This document shows positions 1 to 8,750 of a stretch of DNA of 24,864 nucleotides, piece by piece (the first letter of the stretch is position 1; each line of letters starts with the position of its first letter). The stretch is taken from the NCBI GenBank assembly GCA_963581185.1, contig CAUZOB010000056.1:1-24864 (forward strand). The letters run 5' to 3'. The position numbers and the translations under genes are program-made. The notes below the pieces were generated by a model. The model made no database searches, was not told the origin of the DNA, and saw only the letters and a program-made list of their open reading frames with translations. The DNA is from SAT2750 sp963581185 (GTDB taxonomy: Bacteria; Planctomycetota; Planctomycetia; Pirellulales; Pirellulaceae).

Positions 1-122
1 ACTGCATCGCATTCCCCAAGACGCAACGTGCTACTGACTTGATGACCGAGGCACCCGGGAGTGTTGACCGCGCACAACTTGAAGAGCTCGGTATTCGTAC
101 CATTCCGCTCGATGAGTCCTGA
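1..122 (+). CDS. C-terminal end of an unidentified protein (partial)
   Basis: A reading frame is open from the left edge (first complete codon at 3) to a TGA at 120-122, giving about 39 residues that end in LGIRTIPLDES. The other two forward frames are closed by stops within the first 42 bases, so this is the only plausible coding frame here. It ends 45 bp before the pgk start on the same strand, so it is probably the 3' end of the preceding gene and may be cotranscribed with pgk. I do not recognise the family from this tail. The evidence is only an open frame plus its position. Confidence 0.45.
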   Translation, partial: CIAFPKTQRATDLMTEAPGSVDRAQLEELGIRTIPLDES

Positions 123-167
123 ACCTGAACCTGCAACTGCTGGGCATGCTGGACCAGCTTGGATCCG

Positions 168-1355
168 ATGGCAAAGAAGACAATTGAGCAGGTTGATGTG
201 GTGGGGAAAAAAGTCCTCATGCGTGTCGACTTCAATGTGCCGCTCGACGACGACGGTAATGTCAGCGACGATCGCCGTATCCAGATGGCGCTGCCGTCGA
301 TTCAGAGTGTGCTGGATCGTGGTGGCAGCCTGGTCTTGATCAGCCACCTCGGGCGGCCTGGTGGTGAAGGGGACGACAGCCGGTTCAGCCTGCGTCCAGC
401 TGCCGAACGACTGGACCAGTTGATTGACCAGCCAGTCACTTTCGCCACCGATACGGTCGGCCAGCAGGCACAACAGAAGGCCGGGCAACTCCAGCCGGGA
501 GAAGTCCTGCTGCTGGAAAACCTGCGGTTCGATCCGCGGGAAAAGGCCGGCGATACAGAGTTTGCCGGCCAACTTGCTGCCTTGGCGGATGTCTACTGCA
601 ATGACGCCTTTGGGACCTGTCACCGACAGCATGCCTCGATGGTGGCCGTGCCGCAGGCGATGCAGGGCAAGCCGCGAGTTGTCGGTTTTCTGGTCGAGCG
701 TGAGATTCGATATCTGAATAATGTGCTCGCCAATCCAGCTCGGCCGTTCGTGGCTGTACTGGGTGGAGCCAAGGTGTCAGACAAGATCAAGGTGATCGAA
801 AACCTGCTGGAGATCTGTGACCATGTGCTGATTGGCGGTGCGATGGCCTACACCTTTTCACTGTCCCAGGGAGGACAGGTGGGCGATAGCCTGGTGGAAG
901 TTGATCGAGTTGAGCTGGCGAGCCAGTTGATCGACGCCGCTGGCGAACGACTGGTGCTGCCGGTCGATACACATTGCGGCGACAATTTCAGCAGCGACTG
1001 TGAAAAAGTTGTCGTTGCGGCAGGCCAGGTGCCGGAGGGATTCGAGGGACTCGATATTGGCCCACAGACAGCGGATCGTTTTGCGGACATCGTGCGATCG
1101 GCAAAGACGGTGGTCTGGAACGGTCCCATGGGTGTGTTTGAAATGCCGCCCTTCGATGAAGGTACCCGTCGGCTGGCCGAGGCGATTGCCGAGGGGGATT
1201 CGACCAGCATTATCGGCGGCGGAGACAGTGCCGCCGCTATCCAGCAACTTGGTTTCGCCGACAAGGTCTCGCATATCAGCACCGGTGGGGGAGCCAGCCT
1301 GGCGATGCTCGAGGGACAGAACTTTGTAGCGGTAGACATGCTTGATGATGCCTGA
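168..1355 (+). CDS. pgk: Phosphoglycerate kinase
   Basis: This cytosolic glycolytic and gluconeogenic enzyme transfers phosphate between 1,3-bisphosphoglycerate and ADP. At 395 residues it has the usual bacterial length and carries the family hallmarks in order: RVDFNVP (residues 19-25), the substrate-binding SHLGRPGG segment, LRFDPREKAGD, GGAKVSDKI at the start of the nucleotide domain, WNGPMGVFE, the Gly-rich nucleotide loop GGGDSAA (from residue 350) and STGGGASL near the end. I chose ATG 168, which gives the typical MAKKTIEQ start. An in-frame TTG at 159 would add only three residues. There is a short GGA about 5 nt before the ATG. The next gene starts 19 bp downstream, suggesting cotranscription with the hydrolase. 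Nothing looks broken. Confidence 0.97.
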   Translation: MAKKTIEQVDVVGKKVLMRVDFNVPLDDDGNVSDDRRIQMALPSIQSVLDRGGSLVLISHLGRPGGEGDDSRFSLRPAAERLDQLIDQPVTFATDTVGQQAQQKAGQLQPGEVLLLENLRFDPREKAGDTEFAGQLAALADVYCNDAFGTCHRQHASMVAVPQAMQGKPRVVGFLVEREIRYLNNVLANPARPFVAVLGGAKVSDKIKVIENLLEICDHVLIGGAMAYTFSLSQGGQVGDSLVEVDRVELASQLIDAAGERLVLPVDTHCGDNFSSDCEKVVVAAGQVPEGFEGLDIGPQTADRFADIVRSAKTVVWNGPMGVFEMPPFDEGTRRLAEAIAEGDSTSIIGGGDSAAAIQQLGFADKVSHISTGGGASLAMLEGQNFVAVDMLDDA

Positions 1356-1364
1356 AAATGAATT

Positions 1365-1368
1365 GGAG
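1365..1368 (+). promoter_or_regulatory. Ribosome binding site that decides the hydrolase start
   Basis: GGAG lies six bases before GTG 1375. It favours this GTG over upstream in-frame TTG and ATG codons at 1342-1350, which overlap the end of pgk and would place charged residues ahead of the signal peptide. Confidence 0.6.
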
Positions 1369-1374
1369 AAACCT

Positions 1375-2265
1375 GTGATCAAGATTGCCAGCCTTTCATT
1401 TTTCAGCGTTCTTCTGCTCTCGCTCGGTAGCCTCTCTGCTGCCGAACCCACCCAGCACCTGCTCTGGCCGGATGGAGCTCCTGGGGCACTGGGTGATGCT
1501 GACAAGGACAAGCCACGACTGCTGGTCTCGCTGCCTGACAAGGACAAGGCCAACGGCGCGGCGATCGTAATCTGTCCTGGCGGCGGATACGGCGGCCTGG
1601 CGATGGGGCATGAGGGCCATGAGATCGCCGCCTGGGTCAATTCGCTTGGGATCGCTGGCTTGATCCTGGATTATCGGCATCGTGGCAAGGGCTATGGACA
1701 CCCGCATCCGCTGATGGATGCCCAGCGCGCCGTGCGACTGGCTCGACACAACAGCAAGGACTGGGGCATCGACCCGCAGCGGATTGGCATTCTCGGTTTC
1801 AGTGCCGGTGGGCACCTGGCCTCGTCGGCGCTGACGCATTTTAAAGCAGGTAAGGCAGATGCGGATGATCCAGTCGAGCGGCTCTCGTCACGGCCGGACT
1901 TTGGTGTGCTCTGTTATGCGGTGATTGCCTTCGATGAACCGTACACGCACCGGGGTTCACAGCGGAACCTGCTGGGTGCGGATGCCAACCCCGAATTGGT
2001 CAAGAAGATGTCGAGCGAGAAACAGGTGACTGCTGAGACGCCGCCCACGTTTCTCTGGCACACCAGCGAGGACAAGGGTGTGCCGGCGGAGAACAGTGTG
2101 CAGTTTTTCCTGGCCTTGCAGCGAGCGGGCGTGGTGGCCGAGTTACATGTATTTGAGAAGGGTCGTCATGGAGTCGGGCTGGCGCGAGATATTCCTGGCA
2201 CGTCGGCCTGGCCCGGTCGGCTACACGAGTGGCTCAAAGTGCGTGGCGTGGTACCGGCTGAATAG
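1375..2265 (+). CDS. Secreted alpha/beta-hydrolase (acetyl-esterase/xylan-esterase-like)
   Basis: A 296-residue protein starting at GTG with a signal peptide (MIKIASLSFFSVLLLSLG followed by an SLSAAE-like cleavage region), so it is probably exported. The mature part is a single alpha/beta-hydrolase domain. CPGGGYGGL (residues 67-75) matches the oxyanion-hole segment, GFSAGG holds the nucleophile Ser143, and Asp233 (SEDKGVP) and His265 (GRHGVG) complete a triad. The pattern resembles the bacterial BD-FAE / acetyl-xylan esterase group that removes acyl groups from carbohydrates, which are common in planctomycetes. The exact substrate cannot be read from the sequence; peptidase-like relatives of this fold are an alternative. 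It follows pgk by 19 bp and ends at a convergent junction with strong hairpins. Confidence 0.85.
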   Translation: MIKIASLSFFSVLLLSLGSLSAAEPTQHLLWPDGAPGALGDADKDKPRLLVSLPDKDKANGAAIVICPGGGYGGLAMGHEGHEIAAWVNSLGIAGLILDYRHRGKGYGHPHPLMDAQRAVRLARHNSKDWGIDPQRIGILGFSAGGHLASSALTHFKAGKADADDPVERLSSRPDFGVLCYAVIAFDEPYTHRGSQRNLLGADANPELVKKMSSEKQVTAETPPTFLWHTSEDKGVPAENSVQFFLALQRAGVVAELHVFEKGRHGVGLARDIPGTSAWPGRLHEWLKVRGVVPAE

Positions 2266-2272
2266 TCACGGT

Positions 2273-2297
2273 AGCCGACTCCCAGCGGGAGTCGGCT
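2273..2297. terminator. Hairpin terminator between convergent genes
   Basis: AGCCGACTCCC, loop AGC, GGGAGTCGGCT: an 11-bp perfect stem seven bases after the hydrolase stop. There is no clear U-run on either strand, so it may act as a bidirectional or factor-assisted terminator, or simply as a 3'-end-stabilising hairpin. Confidence 0.6.
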
Positions 2298-2316
2298 TGG
2301 CGTGTTAAGGAACCTG

Positions 2317-2342
2317 TTCTGCGAAGCCTTGGCGAAGCAGAA
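2317..2342 (-). terminator. Hairpin directly after the macroglobulin stop codon
   Basis: On the minus strand TTCTGC and GCAGAA form a 6-bp stem that begins at the base after the TAA of the alpha-2-macroglobulin gene, with a small inner GCC/GGC pairing. No long U-run follows, so this is only a possible terminator or 3'-end structure. Confidence 0.35.
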
Positions 2343-5300
2343 TTACTCGGTATCGACAATTCGCACTTTGATCTCGTCCGAGTTGCCTCTCAGTTCCGGA
2401 GCGTACATTGCCTTGGCAATCGTCGGCAGCGCACTGAACGTGCCCGGAATCTCTGCCCTCAGCCGATACGACACGCTATGCCGACCGCGCGGCAGCTGCT
2501 GCAGGAAGAACGCAACTCGATCATCACGCATTTCCCGATACGATCGCAGGCCACGATTGTTATAGCCGCTGCGTAAATCCACCGCTTCAAATCCCGCAGC
2601 CTTGCGATCCTCGAAGATCACGTACTCGTAATCGTTCTTGCTCTCGATCTCCAGCTCAACCTCTACCAGGTCGCCGCTGGTCACAACGCCCAGGTTCTCA
2701 ATCGGTACCCGCTCGTACTTCGGCACACGTTGACCAATCGGCTGACCACGTTGGCCCGGCACAGGGATTTCCTGTTCCACAGCAACCAGCTTGTAGTAGC
2801 GACGCTGGACCTTGACTTCCAGCCCGGCGGCCGTGATATGGTCCTCGAGTGTGAAGTTGGTGAGGTAGGCATTGAAGTAAACGGGGCCCTGGCCGCGGCG
2901 ACGCAGCTGAATCTCATGAGCCCCATCAGTTACCGCCTCGCCGCTGATGACAAACTTGTTGTCAAACGTGAACAGGTTGCCCTCGTTGATGGCAACTTCC
3001 TGTCGCTTTTCGCCATCGATCCAGACTTCCACGACCATATCCGGCTTGGTTTCACCGCTGGCTCGCAAGTACTCACCAAAAGCCTCGATACAGATTGCCG
3101 TGTCTCGCGTGGACTTCCAATAAGTACCGTGCTTGCGGTTATTCAGCAGGTATTTCACCAGCCGCGAAGCCTGCACGCTTTCTGGCTTCACGCGGGCCAG
3201 CAGTTTCAGGTAATACGCATTGGCTTCAATCTCGCTGCCATGCCAGTACCACCAGGAATGCCCTTCGGGCAATCGCAGGTAGGCTGTTTCGTTTTCCTCA
3301 TCCTGAACAAGGAACTGTTCGATGTTGCGAACGAGCATATCGAGTTGTTCCTTGTGCTCGCCACGCTCCAGCGCCAGGGCGAACATCGCCTTGGAGTAAA
3401 CCGCCAGAGCGACTCGATCCCGGTAGAGGAATTCTCGCATCTCAGCATTTTCCAGCTGAGCATCGACCAGCACCATGTAAACCATAGCGTCCAGGTTACC
3501 GGCCTTGTCCTTCCAGGGATCTGTCGTGGTCGGCGCATTCTTGAGCATCTGCACCTGCTGGGCCTGGTATCGCTTGAGCCAGGCGATGCCACGGTCCAGC
3601 ACTCCGGGCGGCATCGTGACATCATTCTGCTGGGCAATCTGCAGGCCATGCACGACGACACAGGTGGTATGCGGATAGCTGCGCTCGCCGCGGCCGCTGA
3701 ACCAGCCCCAGCCGCCGTCGCCGATCTGCATACTGGTCAATCGCTTGACACCCTCGCGGACCATGCGGTCCAGTTCGTCCTCGTCAAACACCGGATTACG
3801 ATCAAACCGCTTCCACTGGGCGGCCCGCTGCTGGTCGTTGCCGATCTCCTGGGCGTTAAGATTTGTCCGCTTTTCCTGAATCTCTGCCAGGTTCAGGTTC
3901 ATATCCAGCAGGATCTTCTGTGTGATCACCGATGGCAGGAAGCGATTCAGTGTCTGCTCGGTACAACCGTAGGGAAAGTCTGCCATGTAGGGCAGGGCAT
4001 CCACCATGGCCCCGGCCAGTGTGGGCGAATAGCGGATTTCCAGTACCGATTCATCGACTCGTCGCTCGGTCGGCACGCTGATCGAGACAAGTGACGAATC
4101 CTCATCGGGCCGAATCGTGCCGGCCCAGGATTCTGTCTTGAGGATCCCGTGCACATGGCAGGGCAGCTGCATCTCGACGGCATCGGATTCCTCGTCAGTC
4201 AGCGCCAGCATGCGGACCGTGGCCATGCCTTCACGTTCGACACGAACCCGCCAGTCAACTCGTCTTTCTCCGTTGGCCTCCACTCTCACGTTAATGGTCA
4301 CCGGGTCGAGTGAAACCAGTTCTTCACCGTCCAGCTCGAGCGTGACGCGTATATCCTTGTCGTCTGGAAGATAGTTATGCACGTTGGCCGACAGTACCAC
4401 TTCGTCCTTCTGGACAAAGAAACGTGGTGCCTGTAATCGCAGGATCACGTTCTTGCGAGTGATCACCTCGGTGTGTGCTTCGCCCACGCGAGTACCGTGT
4501 CCCATACCCCAGGCATTGATTTTCCAGGTGGTCAGGCTCTCCGGTAGCTGGAAGGAAACGTCAGCAATACCGGTGGCGTCGGTTGTCACGGCGCCGACCC
4601 AGAGGGCGGTATCGGCAAAGTTACTGCGAACTGCGGGCTGTTCCAGGGCGCCGTTGCCCTGCTGATTTACTGGCAGACCCTCTGCTGATCTGGAATTACC
4701 GACCGCAGCAGCAAGGCCTGGCCCGCCTGGTCCCGGCATAGCCATGGCCGAATCCGCCATTTCGGCCACGCCTTCCATGTCGCCACCACCGCCCATGCCG
4801 CCCATCATCATCGTTTTTTGAACGCGTCCGTCGCGCTGTCGTCCATTCTCGACGGCTTGCATTTCTTCGGCGACATTGCGGCCAAAGATGCCGATTGGCT
4901 GCATCGCGTCGTGACCCTGCTTGACGATGATCGGTTCATGGCGATTCAGGTTGGATTCGGTGGAAGGGTGATGATTGCGACGCCATTTCCAGAAGAACTC
5001 GCGAATCTCAGGCACATTGCTACCGCCCGAGATGTACTCCACCGACTTGTCATAAACGGAAATGACGGTGCTGCCCTGGAAATTCTCACCATTGGCGTCG
5101 GTCAGGTGGACGCGCAGCTGGGCTTCGTCACCCGGCTTGTAGACCTCGGCGTTGGGAATCACATCGACTTGCAGAATCCGTTCCTCGGGAGGCACGATGA
5201 TCTGCTTGACTTCCATATGGACCTGACCATTGCTGATCGTGACCGCTTCCACGAAGAAATTAGGCATGTCCTTTTTCGTGACCGGAATCTCCTCGATCGT

Positions 5301-8300
5301 GCTTTTGCCCTTCAGCTGCAGTACGCGTGGCTTGAGGTAGACACCATTGGATGGTCTCACAAACAGCAGCACCGTACTGTCGGCCCTGTTCGTGTTGATC
5401 TGCAGCCGCACCGTATCCCCGTCCTGGTACTGTTGCTTGTCCGGAATCAACTCGAGGTTATTGAAGCGGTACTTTCGGCCATCGAAACCGTCGCCCACGA
5501 TGGTCAGGATGTAGCCACCCTCGATGGTGTGTCCAAGGCTATCGGTTATTTCCAGCGACAGCCTGTACTGGCCTGCGGCGGAGGCGGCGATCTGCTGGCT
5601 GGCGCTGCCTGTCGCGTCGGTCTCCATATCCCAGGAGCGAACGGTTGTTTCCACCGGCTTGCCACGACGATCGTAGCTGATCTTCAGCAACCGCAAGGTG
5701 CCCTTCCCCTCGACCGGTTTCTCATCCAGCGTCTGGGCCTGGAATCGGGCCTGAATCGTATCGCCGACCTTGTAATAACCATTCTCGGTCCAGCTGAAGA
5801 TCTTGAATGGCTGGCGGGCTACCAGCACATTGCTCTGGCCAACAATTGTTCGCCGCGACTGATCTCGTACCTCGGCCGTGATCTCGTACTTGTGATCTGA
5901 ATTACCGTAGAGGGCTTCAGCGAGTGCCGTGTCAATCTCGACTTCGACAGTCCCATCGGGCCGGATATCGGTTTCCAGTTCCATTACCAGCTCGGGTGGC
6001 GTCATCTGCTGGGACCACCACCAGGGGAATGGCTGCATACAGCCGGACCACGTACCAAATCCCGGGTACCAGGGATAGTCGTAACAGAACCACCAGTAGC
6101 CGGGCTCAAAGCACCAGTCCCAGGGTGCAATCGGGTACCAGTTCTGCTGGTAGTCTGATCGCATCACGCGGATCTTGACCGTTGCTTCTGTGACAGGGGA
6201 ACCAAAATAGTAGCGAGCGTGAACGGTCGCCTTGACCAGTTCGCCGAGCATCACTGGCTCACTCGGTGCATCGATCGTGACCTCGTATTCCGGCTTCTTG
6301 TACTCTTCCACGCGGAACGAGTTGCCACCCGATGCGCGCGGGCGATTGTTGCCGCTGAGTATTTCGATCCGGTAGGCACCCAGGGTGGCGTCCTCGGGCA
6401 GCTCCAGCTCGCCCTGCAGCCCACCGAAATCATCCGCTGTCAGGTTCAGCTCAACCAGCTTCTCGTTACGCGGGTTGAAGATTCGCACCAGGAAACTCTT
6501 GCCGGCGAACTGTGAATCGTGCTCCTTGTCGTACTGTGAGTGGCGGACCCAGGCACTGTACTGGACCTTGTGCCCCGGGCGGTAGACGGGGCGATCGGTA
6601 ATACAGAAGATCCGGGTGGCATTGTATTGCTCATCGTGATGACGACCGGTCCAGACACCGCTGAAACCAACGTGTGCCATCCGGCCCTGCTTGTTACGAG
6701 CCACGATCAGCCACTGGTACTGGTCGGAAAGCTGCGGTTTGCTGGGAAAAACCTGGCCCTGGGCGTCTGTTTTTTCAACAAAGTTGCGAGTCAGTACTTG
6801 GAAGACATTGTTTTCCTTGCGTTCCTGGCGAAAACCGAAGAAATCGACCTCCAGGTCATCGATCGGCACGCCAGTGCGGGCGTCGGCAAAGAAGTAGTAG
6901 TTCTGATCCGAGAGCTGCTTGCGAATGATCGATGTGTTGTCGACCCATAACACCACGTGCGTTTCATTGCCGTTTTCCATCTTGGAGGTCAGCAGGTAGG
7001 CGCCACCCTGATCGAGTGGCGATTCGACGGTGAGCCGGCTGTCGAAGTGCTGGGGCCGTGGCTTCAGCTGCACCGACCAGCTGGCAACTTGCTCCCCGAC
7101 GTACTTCTCCTGGTTATTGTGGATCAGCCGGTAACCAAGCTGGCCGATTTGAACTTCTTGCCAATCCAGCCGCTGGGGGTTGCTCTTGAGGTATTCCTTG
7201 AGATCGGTGAGCAGCTTATCCACCAGGATCCGCTTGGCAGTGAAAGTGACTTTCTTGCCGTTCCTGTAGCGAAAGCCGAATTCCACGCTGTTGCCAGCTG
7301 ACAGGTCGCCAACCCCTTCGATTGTTCCCCAGTTACCGATGATCTGTTGCAGCCGCTTGGTTGAATGATGATTTTTCAGCTGGCGGTATCGTTGGGCGAT
7401 CGTCCCCCACAGCTCCGCTGCCCGCGGGTACTGGCGACGGTTCTCGTAGATCTGAGCGAGTTGCTCCTGGGCTTGATTGCGGTAATTCCCTGCCTGCTCA
7501 GTCGCCAGCGATTGGAAGATCCGGATCGGGTTGAATTCCTCGGGCAGCGTGAGTCGCTTGATGCCACTCGCCAGCCGGCAAATCGTCTCGTCATCCGACA
7601 GCGTGTGCAGCTGGTAGGTGCCACCGTCCTGGGGTTCGCCGCCCGCCTCGTCCCGACCACGCCGGCCCATGCCGGCCATCGGGAATTGGCTCTGCTGCAT
7701 TGTCTGGACGCCAAATTGCTGATGCAGGAAGCTGGCGAACTGCCAGCGTACGTCCCGCGTGAAACGGGGATTGCGGCGGACCGCTTCGGCCATTGCCCAG
7801 CGCCAGCGTTGCCCGTCATTTTCAGCCTGCTGCCAGCTGTCGACTTCGTGATAAAAGACCGGCTGCCCCTGCTCGTCCACCGGAGCACCCATGTTGGGTA
7901 GATAGACTGGGCGCCCCTCTTCAATATCCGGCAGCACAGCGATGTCTGTCAGGTACTGCAGTCGCCAGGCATCGGCAAAGCCATTGCCGTTGAGCAGGGC
8001 GTTGGCCATACCCATCTGAAAGGATGCTGCTGCGTCGCCATTCTCTTCCGCCTGGACCATCGGCATCGCCTGCGAATAGAGCTGCAGGCTGCGAACGCGA
8101 TCACGTTGCTGGCTGTTGGCCACCACGCCACCACCACGACGGGGTCCCCGTTCGTACTCACCCGCCACGCGATGCCCCCAGTGCATCACAGACAGGTACT
8201 GGTCGGCCACGGCTCGCAGCAGTTGCCAATCCTGCTGGTGGGTGGCAACCGTCTGCTCGCTGAACTTGTCAAATTCAGCCAGGCGTCCCAGCTGGTTCAG

Positions 8301-8531
8301 GCAGACGACCGCACGCGTGTAATCGCTGGCCAGCTCGGCGCCCTCCGCGTCCTCGGAGAGGCATAACTGTCGCAGCAGCTGGTAGGCATCATTAAAGTTG
8401 CCGTCGGACAATAACTGGGCAGCTTTTTCGCGGTCAGTGGAAATATCCGCAACCGCCAGAGCGTGATGACGTACGGTCATACCGCTGATAAGGAGCAGGG
8501 CGACAGTTATAACCAGATAGATACGCTTCAT
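2343..8531 (-). CDS. Giant alpha-2-macroglobulin family protein with intact thioester
   Basis: A 2062-residue exported protein with signal peptide MKRIYLVITVALLLISGM. It has no lipobox Cys, so it is probably soluble in the periplasm or secreted. Alpha-2-macroglobulins trap proteases by reacting through an internal thioester after bait cleavage. Residues about 30-400 look helical and TPR-like. MG2-like sequence TDRPVYRPGHKV starts near 645, a Met/Gly/Ala-rich bait-like stretch covers 1241-1285, the A2M core (TTWKINAWGMGHG) falls near 1305-1395, the thioester motif is Cys1523-Thr-Glu-Gln1526 (YGCTEQT), the TED includes GGWGWF, and the end matches the MG10-like tail with PGTFSALPTIAKAMYAPE. An aromatic insert spans 790-843. 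It is longer than the roughly 1650-residue E. coli YfhM type and has no pbpC neighbour. Upstream, GGAAG about 8 nt before the ATG serves as RBS. Confidence 0.93.
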   Translation of the reverse strand: MKRIYLVITVALLLISGMTVRHHALAVADISTDREKAAQLLSDGNFNDAYQLLRQLCLSEDAEGAELASDYTRAVVCLNQLGRLAEFDKFSEQTVATHQQDWQLLRAVADQYLSVMHWGHRVAGEYERGPRRGGGVVANSQQRDRVRSLQLYSQAMPMVQAEENGDAAASFQMGMANALLNGNGFADAWRLQYLTDIAVLPDIEEGRPVYLPNMGAPVDEQGQPVFYHEVDSWQQAENDGQRWRWAMAEAVRRNPRFTRDVRWQFASFLHQQFGVQTMQQSQFPMAGMGRRGRDEAGGEPQDGGTYQLHTLSDDETICRLASGIKRLTLPEEFNPIRIFQSLATEQAGNYRNQAQEQLAQIYENRRQYPRAAELWGTIAQRYRQLKNHHSTKRLQQIIGNWGTIEGVGDLSAGNSVEFGFRYRNGKKVTFTAKRILVDKLLTDLKEYLKSNPQRLDWQEVQIGQLGYRLIHNNQEKYVGEQVASWSVQLKPRPQHFDSRLTVESPLDQGGAYLLTSKMENGNETHVVLWVDNTSIIRKQLSDQNYYFFADARTGVPIDDLEVDFFGFRQERKENNVFQVLTRNFVEKTDAQGQVFPSKPQLSDQYQWLIVARNKQGRMAHVGFSGVWTGRHHDEQYNATRIFCITDRPVYRPGHKVQYSAWVRHSQYDKEHDSQFAGKSFLVRIFNPRNEKLVELNLTADDFGGLQGELELPEDATLGAYRIEILSGNNRPRASGGNSFRVEEYKKPEYEVTIDAPSEPVMLGELVKATVHARYYFGSPVTEATVKIRVMRSDYQQNWYPIAPWDWCFEPGYWWFCYDYPWYPGFGTWSGCMQPFPWWWSQQMTPPELVMELETDIRPDGTVEVEIDTALAEALYGNSDHKYEITAEVRDQSRRTIVGQSNVLVARQPFKIFSWTENGYYKVGDTIQARFQAQTLDEKPVEGKGTLRLLKISYDRRGKPVETTVRSWDMETDATGSASQQIAASAAGQYRLSLEITDSLGHTIEGGYILTIVGDGFDGRKYRFNNLELIPDKQQYQDGDTVRLQINTNRADSTVLLFVRPSNGVYLKPRVLQLKGKSTIEEIPVTKKDMPNFFVEAVTISNGQVHMEVKQIIVPPEERILQVDVIPNAEVYKPGDEAQLRVHLTDANGENFQGSTVISVYDKSVEYISGGSNVPEIREFFWKWRRNHHPSTESNLNRHEPIIVKQGHDAMQPIGIFGRNVAEEMQAVENGRQRDGRVQKTMMMGGMGGGGDMEGVAEMADSAMAMPGPGGPGLAAAVGNSRSAEGLPVNQQGNGALEQPAVRSNFADTALWVGAVTTDATGIADVSFQLPESLTTWKINAWGMGHGTRVGEAHTEVITRKNVILRLQAPRFFVQKDEVVLSANVHNYLPDDKDIRVTLELDGEELVSLDPVTINVRVEANGERRVDWRVRVEREGMATVRMLALTDEESDAVEMQLPCHVHGILKTESWAGTIRPDEDSSLVSISVPTERRVDESVLEIRYSPTLAGAMVDALPYMADFPYGCTEQTLNRFLPSVITQKILLDMNLNLAEIQEKRTNLNAQEIGNDQQRAAQWKRFDRNPVFDEDELDRMVREGVKRLTSMQIGDGGWGWFSGRGERSYPHTTCVVVHGLQIAQQNDVTMPPGVLDRGIAWLKRYQAQQVQMLKNAPTTTDPWKDKAGNLDAMVYMVLVDAQLENAEMREFLYRDRVALAVYSKAMFALALERGEHKEQLDMLVRNIEQFLVQDEENETAYLRLPEGHSWWYWHGSEIEANAYYLKLLARVKPESVQASRLVKYLLNNRKHGTYWKSTRDTAICIEAFGEYLRASGETKPDMVVEVWIDGEKRQEVAINEGNLFTFDNKFVISGEAVTDGAHEIQLRRRGQGPVYFNAYLTNFTLEDHITAAGLEVKVQRRYYKLVAVEQEIPVPGQRGQPIGQRVPKYERVPIENLGVVTSGDLVEVELEIESKNDYEYVIFEDRKAAGFEAVDLRSGYNNRGLRSYREMRDDRVAFFLQQLPRGRHSVSYRLRAEIPGTFSALPTIAKAMYAPELRGNSDEIKVRIVDTE
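4677..4811 (-). other. Met/Gly/Ala-rich bait-like segment of the macroglobulin
   Basis: Residues about 1241-1285 contain MMMGGMGGGGDMEG followed by Ala, Met, Pro and Gly-rich sequence just before the A2M core domain. A flexible region at this place in the fold is where bait regions lie in known macroglobulins. Its role as bait is an inference from position and composition. Confidence 0.5.
6003..6164 (-). other. Trp/Tyr-rich insertion in the macroglobulin
   Basis: Residues 790-843 contain about ten Trp, five or more Tyr, two Cys before the final WSGC and a terminal WWW run (for example APWDWCFEPGYWWF and QPFPWWWSQQM). It interrupts a macroglobulin-like beta domain, between the strand ending IRVMRSD and the strand beginning TPPELVMELETDI. 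Confidence 0.75.
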
Positions 8532-8567
8532 GATTCGACTTCCGCTGGGGTGTGTTCCGTGGTGATG

Positions 8568-8597
8568 CTATTATCCGCCTTGATTGTTGGACGACAA
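8568..8597 (-). promoter_or_regulatory. Sigma70-like promoter of the macroglobulin gene
   Basis: On the minus strand TTGTCG (8597-8592) and TAATAG (8573-8568) are separated by 18 bases. This predicts a transcript start near 8560 and a 5' leader of about 30 nt before the ATG at 8531. Planctomycete promoters are poorly characterised, so this is a pattern match only. Confidence 0.4.
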
Positions 8598-8659
8598 GTG
8601 AAACTCACTAGTTCCCCGCTTAGTGGACCTGTTATTGTTTTCATCGCAGGCAACGATTC

Positions 8660-8689
8660 TTGTCAACTTGTGACCACTTCGCATACGAT
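8660..8689 (+). promoter_or_regulatory. Sigma70-like promoter of the J-like membrane protein gene
   Basis: TTGTCA (8660-8665) and TACGAT (8684-8689) are separated by 18 bases on the plus strand. The predicted start near 8697 lies before both candidate start codons of the downstream gene (GTG 8718 and ATG 8751). It has the same spacing and nearly the same -35 as the divergent promoter. Confidence 0.4.
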
Positions 8690-8750
8690 GAATCAAAGTG
8701 GTTGATGGCAGGACCAGGTGGAAACCCCAACAAAAAGGGCCTCGGCGCGG

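Noticed and set aside
858..1640. 260-codon open frame on the minus strand
   Set aside because: Antisense to pgk and the hydrolase, both of which are unambiguous from their catalytic motifs.
2730..4094. 454-codon open frame on the plus strand
   Set aside because: It lies wholly antisense to the macroglobulin TED region, whose frame carries clear motifs including the thioester. The translated product has no recognisable domain, so it is a codon-bias shadow.
4818..5900. 360-codon open frame on the plus strand
   Set aside because: Antisense to the macroglobulin gene, with no recognisable motif and no convincing start site; high GC content favours such frames.
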